Source: Pseudomonas sp. WJP1
Lineage (GTDB): Bacteria > Pseudomonadota > Gammaproteobacteria > Pseudomonadales > Pseudomonadaceae
Assembly (NCBI RefSeq): GCF_028471945.1
Contig: NZ_CP110128.1
Location: 2,778,501 to 2,842,500 of the forward strand
DNA length: 64,000 nt
Direction of reading: 5' to 3'
The notes under the pieces were generated by a model, which made no database searches, was not told the DNA's origin, and saw only the letters and a program-made list of their open reading frames with translations. Position numbers and translations under genes: made by a program. Shown here one piece after another: positions 9,821 to 18,023 of the stretch; the stretch's first letter is position 1; every line of letters starts with the position of its first letter.

Positions 9821-12244
9821 TTAATACTGTGCGCGCAGCGCCAGCGTCAGGGTGCGTGGATCGCCATAGAAGTTGGTGCCCCAGGAAGCGTCCACGCGAT
9901 CGTAGTATTTGCGATCGAACAGGTTGTTGGCGGTCAGCGTCGTCGACAGGTTGTCGTTGATCTTGTAGCCCACCTGCGCCGTGGCGATGCCATAGCCGCT
10001 CTGTTCGAATTTGACGTCACGCTGGTAGTACGTGTCGCTGACCACGCGCACGCCGCCGCCGACGCTGAAGTCCTTGAGCGGGCCGTCGCTGAACTCGTAC
10101 TTGGTCCACAGGTTGAAGTTGTGTTTGGGGGTGATGGTGCTGAAGGTCTTGCCTTCATTGCCATCATCGGAGTTCAGGTATTTGGTTGAAGTGAAGGCGT
10201 AGCCGGTGACGATGCTCCAGTTGTCGCTCAGGTTACCGCTCAGTTCGGTTTCCCAGCCCTGGCTGCGCGCCTTGCCCTGAGCCTCGTAGGCTGCCGTGGC
10301 GTTGTTGTATTCGGCGCGATTTTCATCATAGATGCGGAACACCGCGACACTGGCGTTCAAGCGCCCGTCGAAGAACTCGCGCTTGAGGCCGATTTCGTAC
10401 TGCTGGCCTTCGCGCGGGCCGATCGGCGTATTGTCCGAACCCAGTTCGCTTTGCGGCTTGAACACCTCGGTGTAGCTGGCGTAGGCCGACAGTTCCGGGC
10501 TCAGTTTGCCGATGATTGCGCCATAGGGCACGACCTTGCGGTTGATGCTGGTGTGGGCGCTGCCGAAGTTGTTGAAGAAGGCGTTGGCGTTCTTCGCGTC
10601 GCTCTCGTACCAGGTCACCCGGCTGCCGCCGATCACGTCGAGCCAGTCGGTGACGTTGAACTTGGCGCGGGTGTAGAGGCCGTATTGATCGGACTTGGAC
10701 CAGTTGCCGTTGTTTTTCACGTAGTCCTGTTTCGGGATGTCGATGCTGCCCGGGTCGAACACGTTGATCGGGAAGTAGTCGCCGCCACCGTAGGTGAAGT
10801 CCTTGTCCAGGTGCTGGTATTCGGCGCCCAGGGTGAATTCGTGGGTGCGGCCCAGGGCGTCGAAGGGCGTGGTGACGAAGCTGTCGGCACCGATGGACTT
10901 GATGTGGGTGTAGTAGTTGTACGCTACGGCCCAGCTGTCGCCGGTGTCAGGATCGACCGCGCCATCGGCCCAGGTGAAGTTGCGCTTGGGGGTCTCGGCA
11001 TCGCGGTAGGTCAGGGTGGTCTTGAACTGGCCGCCGTTGTCCAGGGCGTGATCGACTTCGGCGAAGGTTTCCCAGACTTTTTCGTTCAGTTCGTTCCACT
11101 TGGCGTCGACGAAGGTCGAGCGCGGTACGTCGAGCAATTTGCCGGTGGCGTACGCCGGCAAGCCGAACGCCGGGGTGGAGTGGTTCTGCTGGTAAGCACC
11201 GCCGACCGACAGGGTGGTGGACGGGTCGAGGTCCAGTTCCAGGCGGCCGTACACCATCGGGCGTTCGTTCTGGGCGTAGTCGACGAAGGATTGGTTGTTT
11301 TCGTAGGCCGTGATGAAGCGCCCGCGCACGCTGCCCTGGTCGTTCAACGGGCCGGTAACGTCCACCGAGGAACGGTAGTGGTCGTAGGAACCTGCGGCCA
11401 GTTCGCCACCCAGGGCGAACCGGCCCAGGGCCCGCTTGCGCACCACGTTGATGGTACCGCCGGGCTCGCCCGCCCCTTGATACAGGCCCGAAGGGCCACG
11501 CAGCACTTCGACGCGGTCATACATCGCGAGGTCGAACGCGGTGGCCATGTCGCCCTGGCCGGTGGGTTGCGAGACGCCGTCGACTTGCACCTGGTCGACC
11601 AGGAAGCCGCGCATGTATACATCGTTGAGGCTGGAGCCCGAGTTGTAGGTCTTGATCGTGACCCCGGTGACCTGGCGCATGGCGTCCTGCAGGCTGTTCA
11701 TGTTCTGGTCGTCCATGCGCTGGCGCGTGACCACCGACACCGACTGCGGGATGTCCTTGAGCTTGATGTTGCCCTTGCCGATGCTGACTTCGCTGGTGGT
11801 GTAGGAGTGCGTGTCTTCGGTGGTCACGCCCAGGCGCTGGCCAGTGATCGAGGTCGCGCCGAGTTGCAGTGCGTCGCCGTGGCTGTCGCGCTCCAGGGTG
11901 TAGCTGGCGTCGGCGCGCTGGACCAATTGCAGGCCGCTGCCGCTCAGCAGGCGGGTGAGCGCCTCGAGCGCCGAATAGGTGCCGGACAATCCGGGGCTTT
12001 GCAGGCCATCGGTCAGGCCGGGGTCGAACGAGAGCGCTATCTGGCTGTCGGCGGCGAAGCGCGACAGCGTTTGCCCCAGCGGGCCTGGCGGAATCTGATA
12101 ACCACGGGCATCGGCGATGGCTGGCGGTTGCGACCCTGCCGCCCAGACGGGGGCGCAGGCGCCCGCGAGCATCAGGCTGAAGACGGCGCTGCAGGCGGTA
12201 CGGCGCAGGGGAGGGGTCAAGCGTAAAGAGCGTTCAACGGGCAT
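9821..12244 (-). CDS. TonB-dependent siderophore receptor with signalling (STN) domain
   Basis: An outer-membrane ferric-siderophore receptor of the FpvA/FecA transducer type, about 807 residues from the ATG at 12244. That start gives a clean signal peptide ending AGACAPVWAA, whereas the longer frame to 12346 puts a charged stretch first. A short STN domain follows (YQIPPGPLGQTLSRFAADS), which contacts the FecR-type anti-sigma factor in the periplasm. Then come the plug (IKLKDIPQSVSVVTRQRMD, then VEVLRGPSGLYQGAGEPGG) and a 22-strand barrel ending in the aromatic C-terminal strand ALRAQY. It lies directly after the fecIR-like genes on the same strand, the usual order of a cell-surface signalling unit. 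The siderophore is not identifiable from sequence. Confidence 0.93.
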   Translation of the reverse strand: MPVERSLRLTPPLRRTACSAVFSLMLAGACAPVWAAGSQPPAIADARGYQIPPGPLGQTLSRFAADSQIALSFDPGLTDGLQSPGLSGTYSALEALTRLLSGSGLQLVQRADASYTLERDSHGDALQLGATSITGQRLGVTTEDTHSYTTSEVSIGKGNIKLKDIPQSVSVVTRQRMDDQNMNSLQDAMRQVTGVTIKTYNSGSSLNDVYMRGFLVDQVQVDGVSQPTGQGDMATAFDLAMYDRVEVLRGPSGLYQGAGEPGGTINVVRKRALGRFALGGELAAGSYDHYRSSVDVTGPLNDQGSVRGRFITAYENNQSFVDYAQNERPMVYGRLELDLDPSTTLSVGGAYQQNHSTPAFGLPAYATGKLLDVPRSTFVDAKWNELNEKVWETFAEVDHALDNGGQFKTTLTYRDAETPKRNFTWADGAVDPDTGDSWAVAYNYYTHIKSIGADSFVTTPFDALGRTHEFTLGAEYQHLDKDFTYGGGDYFPINVFDPGSIDIPKQDYVKNNGNWSKSDQYGLYTRAKFNVTDWLDVIGGSRVTWYESDAKNANAFFNNFGSAHTSINRKVVPYGAIIGKLSPELSAYASYTEVFKPQSELGSDNTPIGPREGQQYEIGLKREFFDGRLNASVAVFRIYDENRAEYNNATAAYEAQGKARSQGWETELSGNLSDNWSIVTGYAFTSTKYLNSDDGNEGKTFSTITPKHNFNLWTKYEFSDGPLKDFSVGGGVRVVSDTYYQRDVKFEQSGYGIATAQVGYKINDNLSTTLTANNLFDRKYYDRVDASWGTNFYGDPRTLTLALRAQY

Positions 12245-12342
12245 CGAGGGGGTGATCCTGTCGGCAAGGGAGAGGGGGTGTCTTCCCTTGCCAGCCCAGC
12301 GCGAAAAAAGTATCACCTCTTTGCAATTATTTTTTGAGTGGG

Positions 12343-13311
12343 TCAAACGGCTGCAATCGTCACCCAGTATCCGCCCAGGTGCGTCGTCACTTGCACCGGG
12401 TAGGTCGAGGCCAGCATGCTCAGCGCGCGCCGGGTGTCGTCCAGGGGGAAAGCGCCGGAGATGCGCAGCCGGCTGACGGCCGGATCGCAGCGCACCAGGC
12501 CATGGCGATAGCGCGCCAGCTCTCTGGCGAAGTCACCCAGGTGCATGCCGTCGGCCACCAGCATGCCTTGGGTCCAGGCCGTCAGGGCGCTGTCGGCCTG
12601 GGTGATGGCGCCGATCGCAGCGTCGGAAAACGTGGTTTGTTGCCCGGCGAGCAGGATCACCGGCGCCGCCTTGGGCTGCGCATGGCGTTCGATTTGCACG
12701 CGGCCGTCGAACACCGCCAGGCGCGAGATACCGTCTTCCTCGCGCACACTGAAACGGGTGCCCAGCGCCTGCAGGCGGCCCTGTGCGGTGGACACCCGCA
12801 ACGGTCGGGCGGGCTTTTGGATGTCTGGCGCGGTCTGAATCAGGATCTCTCCCTTGCGCAGCCTGATCAGGCGCTGCTGCGGGTCAAAATCCACATCGAT
12901 CGCGGTGTCGGTGTTGAGGGTCACCTGGCTGCCATCGACCAGCGTCAACTGGCGACGCGCGCCAATCGGCGAGTGGTAGTCGGCGGTCCAACCCTGGCGC
13001 TCGTTGAGTTGCCATCCGGCCCAGGAGGCGGGGGCCAGCGCCAGCAGCGCCGCCAGGCGCCCGAGCAATGCGCGGCGTTGCGGGTTGGCTGGGCGGTCGA
13101 GCGTTGGTATCGCCAGCTCCGGTGGCAAGCCCCCCAGTTTGCCCAGCAGGCACTCCGCCCGCTGCCAGGCGCATTCGTGCTCGGCACTGCTGGCTCGCCA
13201 CTGTTGCCATTGCGCGCGTTCATACTCGCTGAGCGCACCTTCGCCCAGGCGCATCAGCCATTCGGCGGCCTCGTCCAGGACGGCGGGGCTGATCATCGCC
13301 TGGCCGTTCAT
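12343..13311 (-). CDS. FecR-family anti-sigma/sigma regulator
   Basis: A 322-residue inner-membrane regulator. The N-terminal cytoplasmic part has the typical AAEWLMRLGEG and ERAQWQQWRASSAEHECAWQRAE pattern with conserved Trp residues. One membrane span (ALLGRLAALLALAPASW region) leads to a periplasmic FecR domain with RRQLTLVDGSQVTLNTDTAIDVDF and LGTRFSVREED. The start is set at 13311 because this ATG overlaps the sigma-factor stop codon in an ATGA arrangement, implying translational coupling. FecR proteins pass the signal from the STN domain of the receptor to the ECF sigma factor. Confidence 0.92.
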   Translation of the reverse strand: MNGQAMISPAVLDEAAEWLMRLGEGALSEYERAQWQQWRASSAEHECAWQRAECLLGKLGGLPPELAIPTLDRPANPQRRALLGRLAALLALAPASWAGWQLNERQGWTADYHSPIGARRQLTLVDGSQVTLNTDTAIDVDFDPQQRLIRLRKGEILIQTAPDIQKPARPLRVSTAQGRLQALGTRFSVREEDGISRLAVFDGRVQIERHAQPKAAPVILLAGQQTTFSDAAIGAITQADSALTAWTQGMLVADGMHLGDFARELARYRHGLVRCDPAVSRLRISGAFPLDDTRRALSMLASTYPVQVTTHLGGYWVTIAAV

Positions 13312-13829
13312 TGGTGCATCAACGTCAGGCACTGCACGAACGCCTGTTTCATGTAGCGCTTGACGGTGATGAGCGAGACGCCGAGTTGCGTCGCGATGTC
13401 CTCGTACTTCATCGCGCCGATCTGCGACAGCAGGAACGCGCGCTTGACCAGTGGCGGCAGGGCATCGAGCAGTGCATCGACTTCATGCAGGGTCTCGAGG
13501 ATCAGGAATCGCACTTCCGGCGAGGGGGCAAGTGCCTCGGGCATCTGCGCCAGGGCCGACAGGTAGACCCGTTCCAGCGCCTGGCGTTGATACCAGTTGA
13601 CCAGGATGCCCTTGGCCACACAGGTCAGGTAGGCCCGTGGCTCGGCAATCTCCGGCAGCGACCTGGCCGCCAGGATACGCGTGAACGTATCGTGCATCAG
13701 GTCGGCCGCGTCCACCCGGTTGCCCAGCTTGCGCAACAGCCAGGCGTGCAGCCAGCCCTGATGGCCAACGTACAGGGCTTCGACACTGCGCACGTGAAGT
13801 TGGTGAGTGGCGGAAAGAGAGTCGCTCAT
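13308..13829 (-). CDS. FecI-like ECF sigma factor (iron-starvation type)
   Basis: A 173-residue sigma-70 family ECF factor. Region 2 is visible as HQGWLHAWLLRKLGNRVDAADLMHDTFTRIL, followed by PRAYLTCVAKGILVNWYQRQ. Region 4 is EVDALLDALPPLVKRAFLLSQIGAMKYEDIATQLGVSLITVKRYMKQA, with its helix-turn-helix near residues 140-160. It heads the fecI-fecR-receptor unit and should direct RNA polymerase to the receptor gene when the ferric siderophore is bound. The Fur-type site just upstream explains iron control. Confidence 0.93.
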   Translation of the reverse strand: MSDSLSATHQLHVRSVEALYVGHQGWLHAWLLRKLGNRVDAADLMHDTFTRILAARSLPEIAEPRAYLTCVAKGILVNWYQRQALERVYLSALAQMPEALAPSPEVRFLILETLHEVDALLDALPPLVKRAFLLSQIGAMKYEDIATQLGVSLITVKRYMKQAFVQCLTLMHQ

Positions 13830-13851
13830 CGCGTGATTGTTTTTTTGCTAG

Positions 13852-13870
13852 TGAGAATTATTAGCAATTG
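13852..13870 (-). promoter_or_regulatory. Fur box upstream of the ECF sigma gene
   Basis: TGAGAATTATTAGCAATT, close to the 19-base Fur consensus built of GATAAT-like hexamers, lies 23-41 bases upstream of the sigma-factor start. Fur would repress the unit when iron is plentiful. Confidence 0.6.
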
Positions 13871-13999
13871 TAATGAGCGCCAATGATGACGGCAAGGGGG
13901 GCGATCCGGCGGCCGGCCGCCGCACTCAAACGACCGCCGGCATGGCGAACGGCGCCATCCTGTGCCTTACTCGGGAAGCGATCCTGGGGAGGGTAGTGA

Positions 14000-14539
14000 A
14001 TGCGACATAGAGGCGCACAGTTCTGGCTTTGGCTCAATAAACGCCTGCCCGTCAAAACCTATGAAGACGTGTTGGGCGACGGCAGGCAAATAGAGGTGCA
14101 GGCGCGCATTACGCCACAGGGGATGACCCAGGTATTCATCGGGATCTACACCGCCGAGGGGGCAGCGATTTGTGAAGAGTTTCATGACCGCGGCCTGCGC
14201 GAGCCGTTTGCGCTGGCCTTGAAATGGGGCGGACAGCGGGCCAGGGCTATCCTGCTGGAAACCCAGCCTTTCATCGCGCCCCATCGAGCGCAATTGACCT
14301 TGAGCACGGTCATCACCGACGAAACGGTACTGGCCTTGCGACGCCTGGAAATGACCGCAGGCGAGCGCTTGAAGATCATGGCCGGCGATGCGTTGGACGA
14401 ATACCGGGCGGCACAGTCGGCCATGCTCGAACTGATGCGTTCGCCCAAGGTCGACCCCCAGGTGTGGGCCGAACACAGCGAACGGTTGCGACAAGCCATC
14501 GATCGGCGGGTCAGCGTGCAGCGCGGTTATCTGTCTTGA
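14000..14539 (+). CDS. conserved hypothetical protein
   Basis: A 179-residue protein that I do not recognise. The ATG at 14000 follows a good Shine-Dalgarno sequence (GGGGAGGG) by eight bases. The predicted protein is soluble, with no signal peptide or membrane span, a beta-rich first half (IEVQARITPQGMTQVFIGIYTAEGAAICEEFHD) and a helical second half containing LALRRLEMTAGERLKIMAGDALDEYRAAQSAMLEL. It is divergent from the iron-signalling sigma gene and convergent with msrA, so the context gives no hint of function. Confidence 0.65.
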   Translation: MRHRGAQFWLWLNKRLPVKTYEDVLGDGRQIEVQARITPQGMTQVFIGIYTAEGAAICEEFHDRGLREPFALALKWGGQRARAILLETQPFIAPHRAQLTLSTVITDETVLALRRLEMTAGERLKIMAGDALDEYRAAQSAMLELMRSPKVDPQVWAEHSERLRQAIDRRVSVQRGYLS

Positions 14540-14578
14540 TCCATGGACCCGAAGGGGCCGGCAAGCCGGCGCCCGCCA

Positions 14579-15085
14579 TTACTTGCGTCTGGGCAGGATC
14601 CAGTTCGGTCGTATGAAGTGGCAGGTGTAACCGCTGGGGTAGTGCTCGAGGTAGTCCTGATGCTCAGGCTCCGCTTCCCAGAATGGCCCGGCGGGTTCTA
14701 TCTCGGTGACCACCTTGCCGGGCCAGAGACCGGAGGCGTCAACGTCGGCCACCGTGTCTTCGGCGATGCGTTTCTGCTCGTCATCCAGGAAATAGAGCGC
14801 TGAACGATAGCTGGTGCCCAGATCATTGCCCTGACGGTTTTTGGTGCTCGGGTCATGGATCTGGAAGAAAAATTCCAGGATCTGGCGATAGCTGATCTGC
14901 TCCGGGTCGAAGACGATTTCGATCGCTTCGGCGTGGGAACCATGGTTGCGATAGGTGGCATTGGGTACATCGCCGCCGGTGTAGCCCACCCGCGTGGAGA
15001 TCACGCCAGGGTAGCGTCGCAGCAGATCCTGCATGCCCCAGAAGCAGCCGCCAGCGAGGATGGCGGTTTCGGTGTTCGTCGTCAT
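14579..15085 (-). CDS. msrA: peptide-methionine (S)-S-oxide reductase MsrA
   Basis: A 168-residue MsrA. The catalytic motif GGCFWG sits at residues 12-17 with Cys14 as nucleophile, and the family signatures [23 protein letters not shown] and [21 protein letters not shown] follow. A further Cys near residue 157 (GYTCHFIRP) could resolve the sulfenic acid. It repairs oxidised methionine in proteins using thioredoxin. The gene lies downstream of the copper-handling pair on the same strand, separated by a short hairpin region. Confidence 0.95.
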   Translation of the reverse strand: MTTNTETAILAGGCFWGMQDLLRRYPGVISTRVGYTGGDVPNATYRNHGSHAEAIEIVFDPEQISYRQILEFFFQIHDPSTKNRQGNDLGTSYRSALYFLDDEQKRIAEDTVADVDASGLWPGKVVTEIEPAGPFWEAEPEHQDYLEHYPSGYTCHFIRPNWILPRRK

Positions 15086-15109
15086 CGTTGCGCACCTCCC
15101 ATCAAAGAG

Positions 15110-15130
15110 CGGCCTCCGTGGCGGAGGCCG
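15110..15130 (-). terminator. hairpin between the PCuAC gene and msrA
   Basis: CGGCCTCC-GTGGC-GGAGGCCG, an 8-base GC-rich stem directly after the PCuAC stop codon. No T-run follows on the minus strand, so termination strength is uncertain. Confidence 0.45.
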
Positions 15131-15138
15131 TCAGACCC

Positions 15139-15627
15139 TCAATGCATCTTGCTGTGATCCATATTGCCATGATCCATCGTATTCAGTGCCTTTGCCGGCG
15201 CGTCGACCTTGATCGTTTCTTTCTCGCCCTTGGCGTTTTCCACGGTCAGGGTCAGGGGTACGCTGTCGCCTTCCTTGATCTGGCCCGTCAGGTCCATGAG
15301 CATGACGTGGTAGCCATGGGGATCGAAGCTCACCGCCTTGCCGGCCGGCAATGCCACGGAATCGACCTGCTGCATGCTCATCACATCGTCTTTCATGCTC
15401 GACTGGTGAATCTGCACGGTCTTCGCCACGGGCGACTGCACGCTGAGCAGCTTGCTGTCGGTGTCGGCCTGCAGGGTCATGAAGGCGCCGCTCGAAGGCT
15501 GGCCGGCCACCGTCGCCCGGACCCAGGCGTCGCTCACTTGGGTTTGCGCAGAGACCTGCCACGCCATGCCGATCAGGGCCATTCCCAGTACAAGCTGTTT
15601 GATACGTGGTGCGCAGAACGAAGTCAT
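15139..15627 (-). CDS. periplasmic copper chaperone PCu(A)C
   Basis: A 162-residue exported copper(I) chaperone that delivers copper for the Cu(A) centre of cytochrome c oxidase. The start at 15627 overlaps the SCO stop codon (TGATG) and gives a signal peptide ending WQVSAQT. The DUF461 copper site is visible as IHQSSMKDDVMSMQQV followed by DPHGYHVMLMDL, the spaced His and Met ligands of the family. The tail MDHGNMDHSKMH adds a His/Met-rich metal-binding stretch. It is translationally coupled to the SCO protein, a common pair in oxidase copper delivery. Confidence 0.9.
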   Translation of the reverse strand: MTSFCAPRIKQLVLGMALIGMAWQVSAQTQVSDAWVRATVAGQPSSGAFMTLQADTDSKLLSVQSPVAKTVQIHQSSMKDDVMSMQQVDSVALPAGKAVSFDPHGYHVMLMDLTGQIKEGDSVPLTLTVENAKGEKETIKVDAPAKALNTMDHGNMDHSKMH

Positions 15628-16232
15628 CAGCAGACCTCCATGACGGTGAGCAGGTCTTCTGCGCACTCTTGAGCGGTAAGGGACGCGGACAGGCCCAGGC
15701 GCAGATTGCCCCGGGAGTCGAACACGAAGCTGGTGGCGGTGTGGGACAGGGTGTAGGTATCGCCGCTTGGGACTTTCTCGAAGAATACGCCGAACTCCTT
15801 GGCGGTGGCGGCGGTTTCTTCCAGCGTGCCGTACAGCGCCTCGAAACTCGGATCAAAGGCCTTGACGTATTTGTCGAGCATTTGCGGAGTATCGCGCTCG
15901 GGATCCAATGTGATGAAGACCACTTGCAGGCGCTCGCCATCGCGGCCCATCAGTTTCTTCGCCTGGGCGGCGCGGGCCAGTGTGGTCGGGCAGACGGCCG
16001 GGCATTGGGTGAAGCCGAAGAAGATCATCGGCATCAGGCCCTGGTAGCTACCGAGCATCCGGGTTTCGCCGTCGGCGTCCTTGAGCTTGAAGGAACGCCC
16101 CATGATCTTGTCGCTCAGGTCCTTGCCGTACTTGAACGACAGCTTGCTGCTGTCATCGCAGCCGGCGAGCAGGCCGAGGCTCAACAGGCTCATGCCTTGC
16201 AGGACAGTGCGGCGGGAATACAACGTACTCAT
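15627..16232 (-). CDS. SCO1/SenC family lipoprotein
   Basis: A 201-residue copper-binding thioredoxin-fold protein for Cu(A) assembly. The N-terminus is a lipoprotein signal with lipobox LLAGC (Cys25). The copper site is Cys77-x3-Cys81 (CPAVC) plus His164 (LSHTATSF), all present. It would sit on the periplasmic face of the inner membrane and act with the PCuAC chaperone encoded right after it. No oxidase genes lie in the window. Confidence 0.92.
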   Translation of the reverse strand: MSTLYSRRTVLQGMSLLSLGLLAGCDDSSKLSFKYGKDLSDKIMGRSFKLKDADGETRMLGSYQGLMPMIFFGFTQCPAVCPTTLARAAQAKKLMGRDGERLQVVFITLDPERDTPQMLDKYVKAFDPSFEALYGTLEETAATAKEFGVFFEKVPSGDTYTLSHTATSFVFDSRGNLRLGLSASLTAQECAEDLLTVMEVC

Positions 16233-16473
16233 GGAAAAAAGCTTCCTGTGTGCAACAGAGAAAACACAGTGCCTGACGGATCAGGCGAAAAAAAGCGCAG
16301 GGATGTTAACAAACTGTTGCCCATTGGCGCTCAATCGATGGCCAGCCGGTCATGCGCCAAAAGGTCGCGGGGGCTTGAATACATGAGAATACAAATGGCC
16401 GGGAAGTGGACACATTGCAGATACAAACTTGCGATTTGATGGGGCTGTCCAAACCCGTGAAGAGAGCATCGAC

Positions 16474-16674
16474 ATGATCCGTAGACTGCAGCAGGCTGCC
16501 CGTTTCCTTGGCCAGAGCGCGCGTTTGATGGTGGGCGTTCCCGATTACGACAACTATGTGGCACAGAGGGCGATCAACCATCCGGGCGAGCCAGTGATGA
16601 GCTACGAGGCGTTTTTCCGTGAGCGTCAGGACGCGCGTTTTGGGCGTGGGAAATGTAATACGCGGTGTTGCTGA
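16474..16674 (+). CDS. YbdD/YjiX-family small protein
   Basis: A 66-residue protein of the YbdD/YjiX (DUF466) type, with the family look MIRRLQQAARFLGQSARLMVGVPDYDNYVAQR and a C-terminal RFGRGKCNTRCC. In many gamma-proteobacteria this gene sits directly after a CstA/BtsT peptide or pyruvate transporter and is needed for its activity. Here no transporter gene is adjacent, so it is an orphan. The ATG at 16474 was chosen because it fits the family start; the frame is open 15 codons upstream. It is divergent from the SCO gene. Confidence 0.8.
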   Translation: MIRRLQQAARFLGQSARLMVGVPDYDNYVAQRAINHPGEPVMSYEAFFRERQDARFGRGKCNTRCC

Positions 16675-16696
16675 GCGCCACGCGTGGCCTGTCGAA

Positions 16697-17725
16697 TCAA
16701 TTTCCGAAGGAGCCGGGCTTGCCGGCGAAGGCGTCGTTGAAATCGCCTTCGCCGGCAAGCGTTGACCCCGTGAGAAAACAGGCGTCTTCGTCGCCCCTGA
16801 GGGCATAGCCTTCATACAGGTTGTCAAAGCCCAGCGCTGCGAAACTGTCCGCCAGGAAATCCAGCAGGCTTCTGATCGATGGCATCAGGCCGCGCCTTGA
16901 CGCAAACAGAGCATGAACGATTGCGCTCCTGGGTTTCCAGTCTTGCAGAACCGGTATGAGCACGCCGTTTCGAATGTCCTTGAACACCACCAGTTCCGGT
17001 AACTGGACAATGCCGCCGCCCTCTATCGCCACCCGTCGAAGCGTGATCATGTCATCGGTGATCAACCGTGGGCTGTGGCGCACGGTCGCTTGTACACCGC
17101 CCGGCCCCTCCATGTTCCATTGGTACTGACGCGCACAGGGTCCCATATCGAGGCTCGGATAGCGCGTCAGGTCGGCCAGTGATGTGGCCTGTCCCATACG
17201 TTCGATGAGGTTTGGACTTGCCACCAGTGCATGCGGACTGCGCGTCAGGGTCTTCATGGTCAGGCCGCTGTCCTCGAACGGTGGAAAACCGGTTCGCAGG
17301 ACGATGTCGAAGCCTTCGCGCAGCGGGTCAACCGTGCGGTTGGTGCTTTCCAGGTGGACCTCGACCTCGGGGTAGCGACCCATGTAGCGGGCGATCATGC
17401 CGGCGACCAGAAAGTTGAGCAGGGCCGTGGGGCAGGCTATCCGCACGATACCTTTGGGCGATGTGCGGCTGTTATCGATCAACGATTGCGCCGCGCTCGC
17501 GCTATCCAGCATTACCAGGCAGTGCTGGTAGTACTCCTGGCCGAGTTCCGAAACCGAGAACTGGCGCGTGGAGCGATTGATCAGGCGAATGCCCAGGCGC
17601 TCCTCCAGCGCCGACAAATGCCGGCTGAGTCTGGACTTGGGGATGCCCAGCTCACGACTGGCAGCGCCGATGCCCTGGTGCTCGACAATTTGTGCATAGA
17701 GGTACAGCTCATTCAGGTCATACAT
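16697..17725 (-). CDS. LysR-family regulator with REP-encoded C-terminal tail
   Basis: A 342-residue LysR regulator, longer than the usual 300 or so. The N-terminal helix-turn-helix is AASRELGIPKSRLSRHLSALEERLGIRLINRSTRQFSVSELG, followed by a substrate-binding domain (GIVRIACPTALLNFLVAGMIARYMGRYPEVEVHLE). The last 20 or so residues (about 16700-16763) are encoded by a REP palindrome, so this tail is probably not part of the folded protein. It is divergent from a DJ-1/PfpI gene starting at 18024, which it may control. A palindrome at 17736-17749 lies in front of its start. Confidence 0.9.
   Translation of the reverse strand: MYDLNELYLYAQIVEHQGIGAASRELGIPKSRLSRHLSALEERLGIRLINRSTRQFSVSELGQEYYQHCLVMLDSASAAQSLIDNSRTSPKGIVRIACPTALLNFLVAGMIARYMGRYPEVEVHLESTNRTVDPLREGFDIVLRTGFPPFEDSGLTMKTLTRSPHALVASPNLIERMGQATSLADLTRYPSLDMGPCARQYQWNMEGPGGVQATVRHSPRLITDDMITLRRVAIEGGGIVQLPELVVFKDIRNGVLIPVLQDWKPRSAIVHALFASRRGLMPSIRSLLDFLADSFAALGFDNLYEGYALRGDEDACFLTGSTLAGEGDFNDAFAGKPGSFGN
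16706..16760. repeat. REP pair overlapping the 3' end of the LysR gene
   Basis: An inverted REP pair, AGCCGGGCTTGCCGGCGAAGG and CCTTCGCCGGCAAGC, lies inside the LysR coding frame before its stop codon at 16697. Confidence 0.8.
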
Positions 17726-17735
17726 CGGACAGGTG

Positions 17736-17749
17736 TTCCATAGATGGAA
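17736..17749. promoter_or_regulatory. possible LysR operator
   Basis: TTCCAT-AG-ATGGAA, a perfect 6-base inverted repeat, lies 11 bases upstream of the LysR start in the divergent gap. LysR proteins often bind such sites next to their own gene. No other clear signal was read in the gap up to 18023. Confidence 0.4.
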
Positions 17750-18023
17750 TAGTCAATTGCGAGTCGGAGCCTACCGAGGTCCAGATGCGCGGATTAAGGT
17801 GTGATTTCGCCGGGATGCCAGTCATGGCGAACGTCATCTGCATGCACAAGGGGGTTTGGAAAGTTGAAAGCAGCCTTGGACATTGCGCAACCATTTTTCT
17901 CCGATTATCGCCGTCATGATGTTGTTGCGATGCTTCGCGGACGAACACCTGATAGGGAAGGGGGGCAACCTCGGATCGAGGGGCTACCCCTGTCATTTGC
18001 AACATGAAAAAGTGAGGTGGAAC

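Noticed and set aside
10451..12226. A 591-codon open frame antisense to the TonB receptor
   Set aside because: No motifs and Val/Gly-rich shadow composition, while the receptor on the minus strand has all domains in order.
17850..17900. A fourth sigma-54 promoter and half-site before the DJ-1 gene
   Set aside because: A GTTGAAAG and a TTGGACATTGC occur, but the -24/-12 spacing is wrong.
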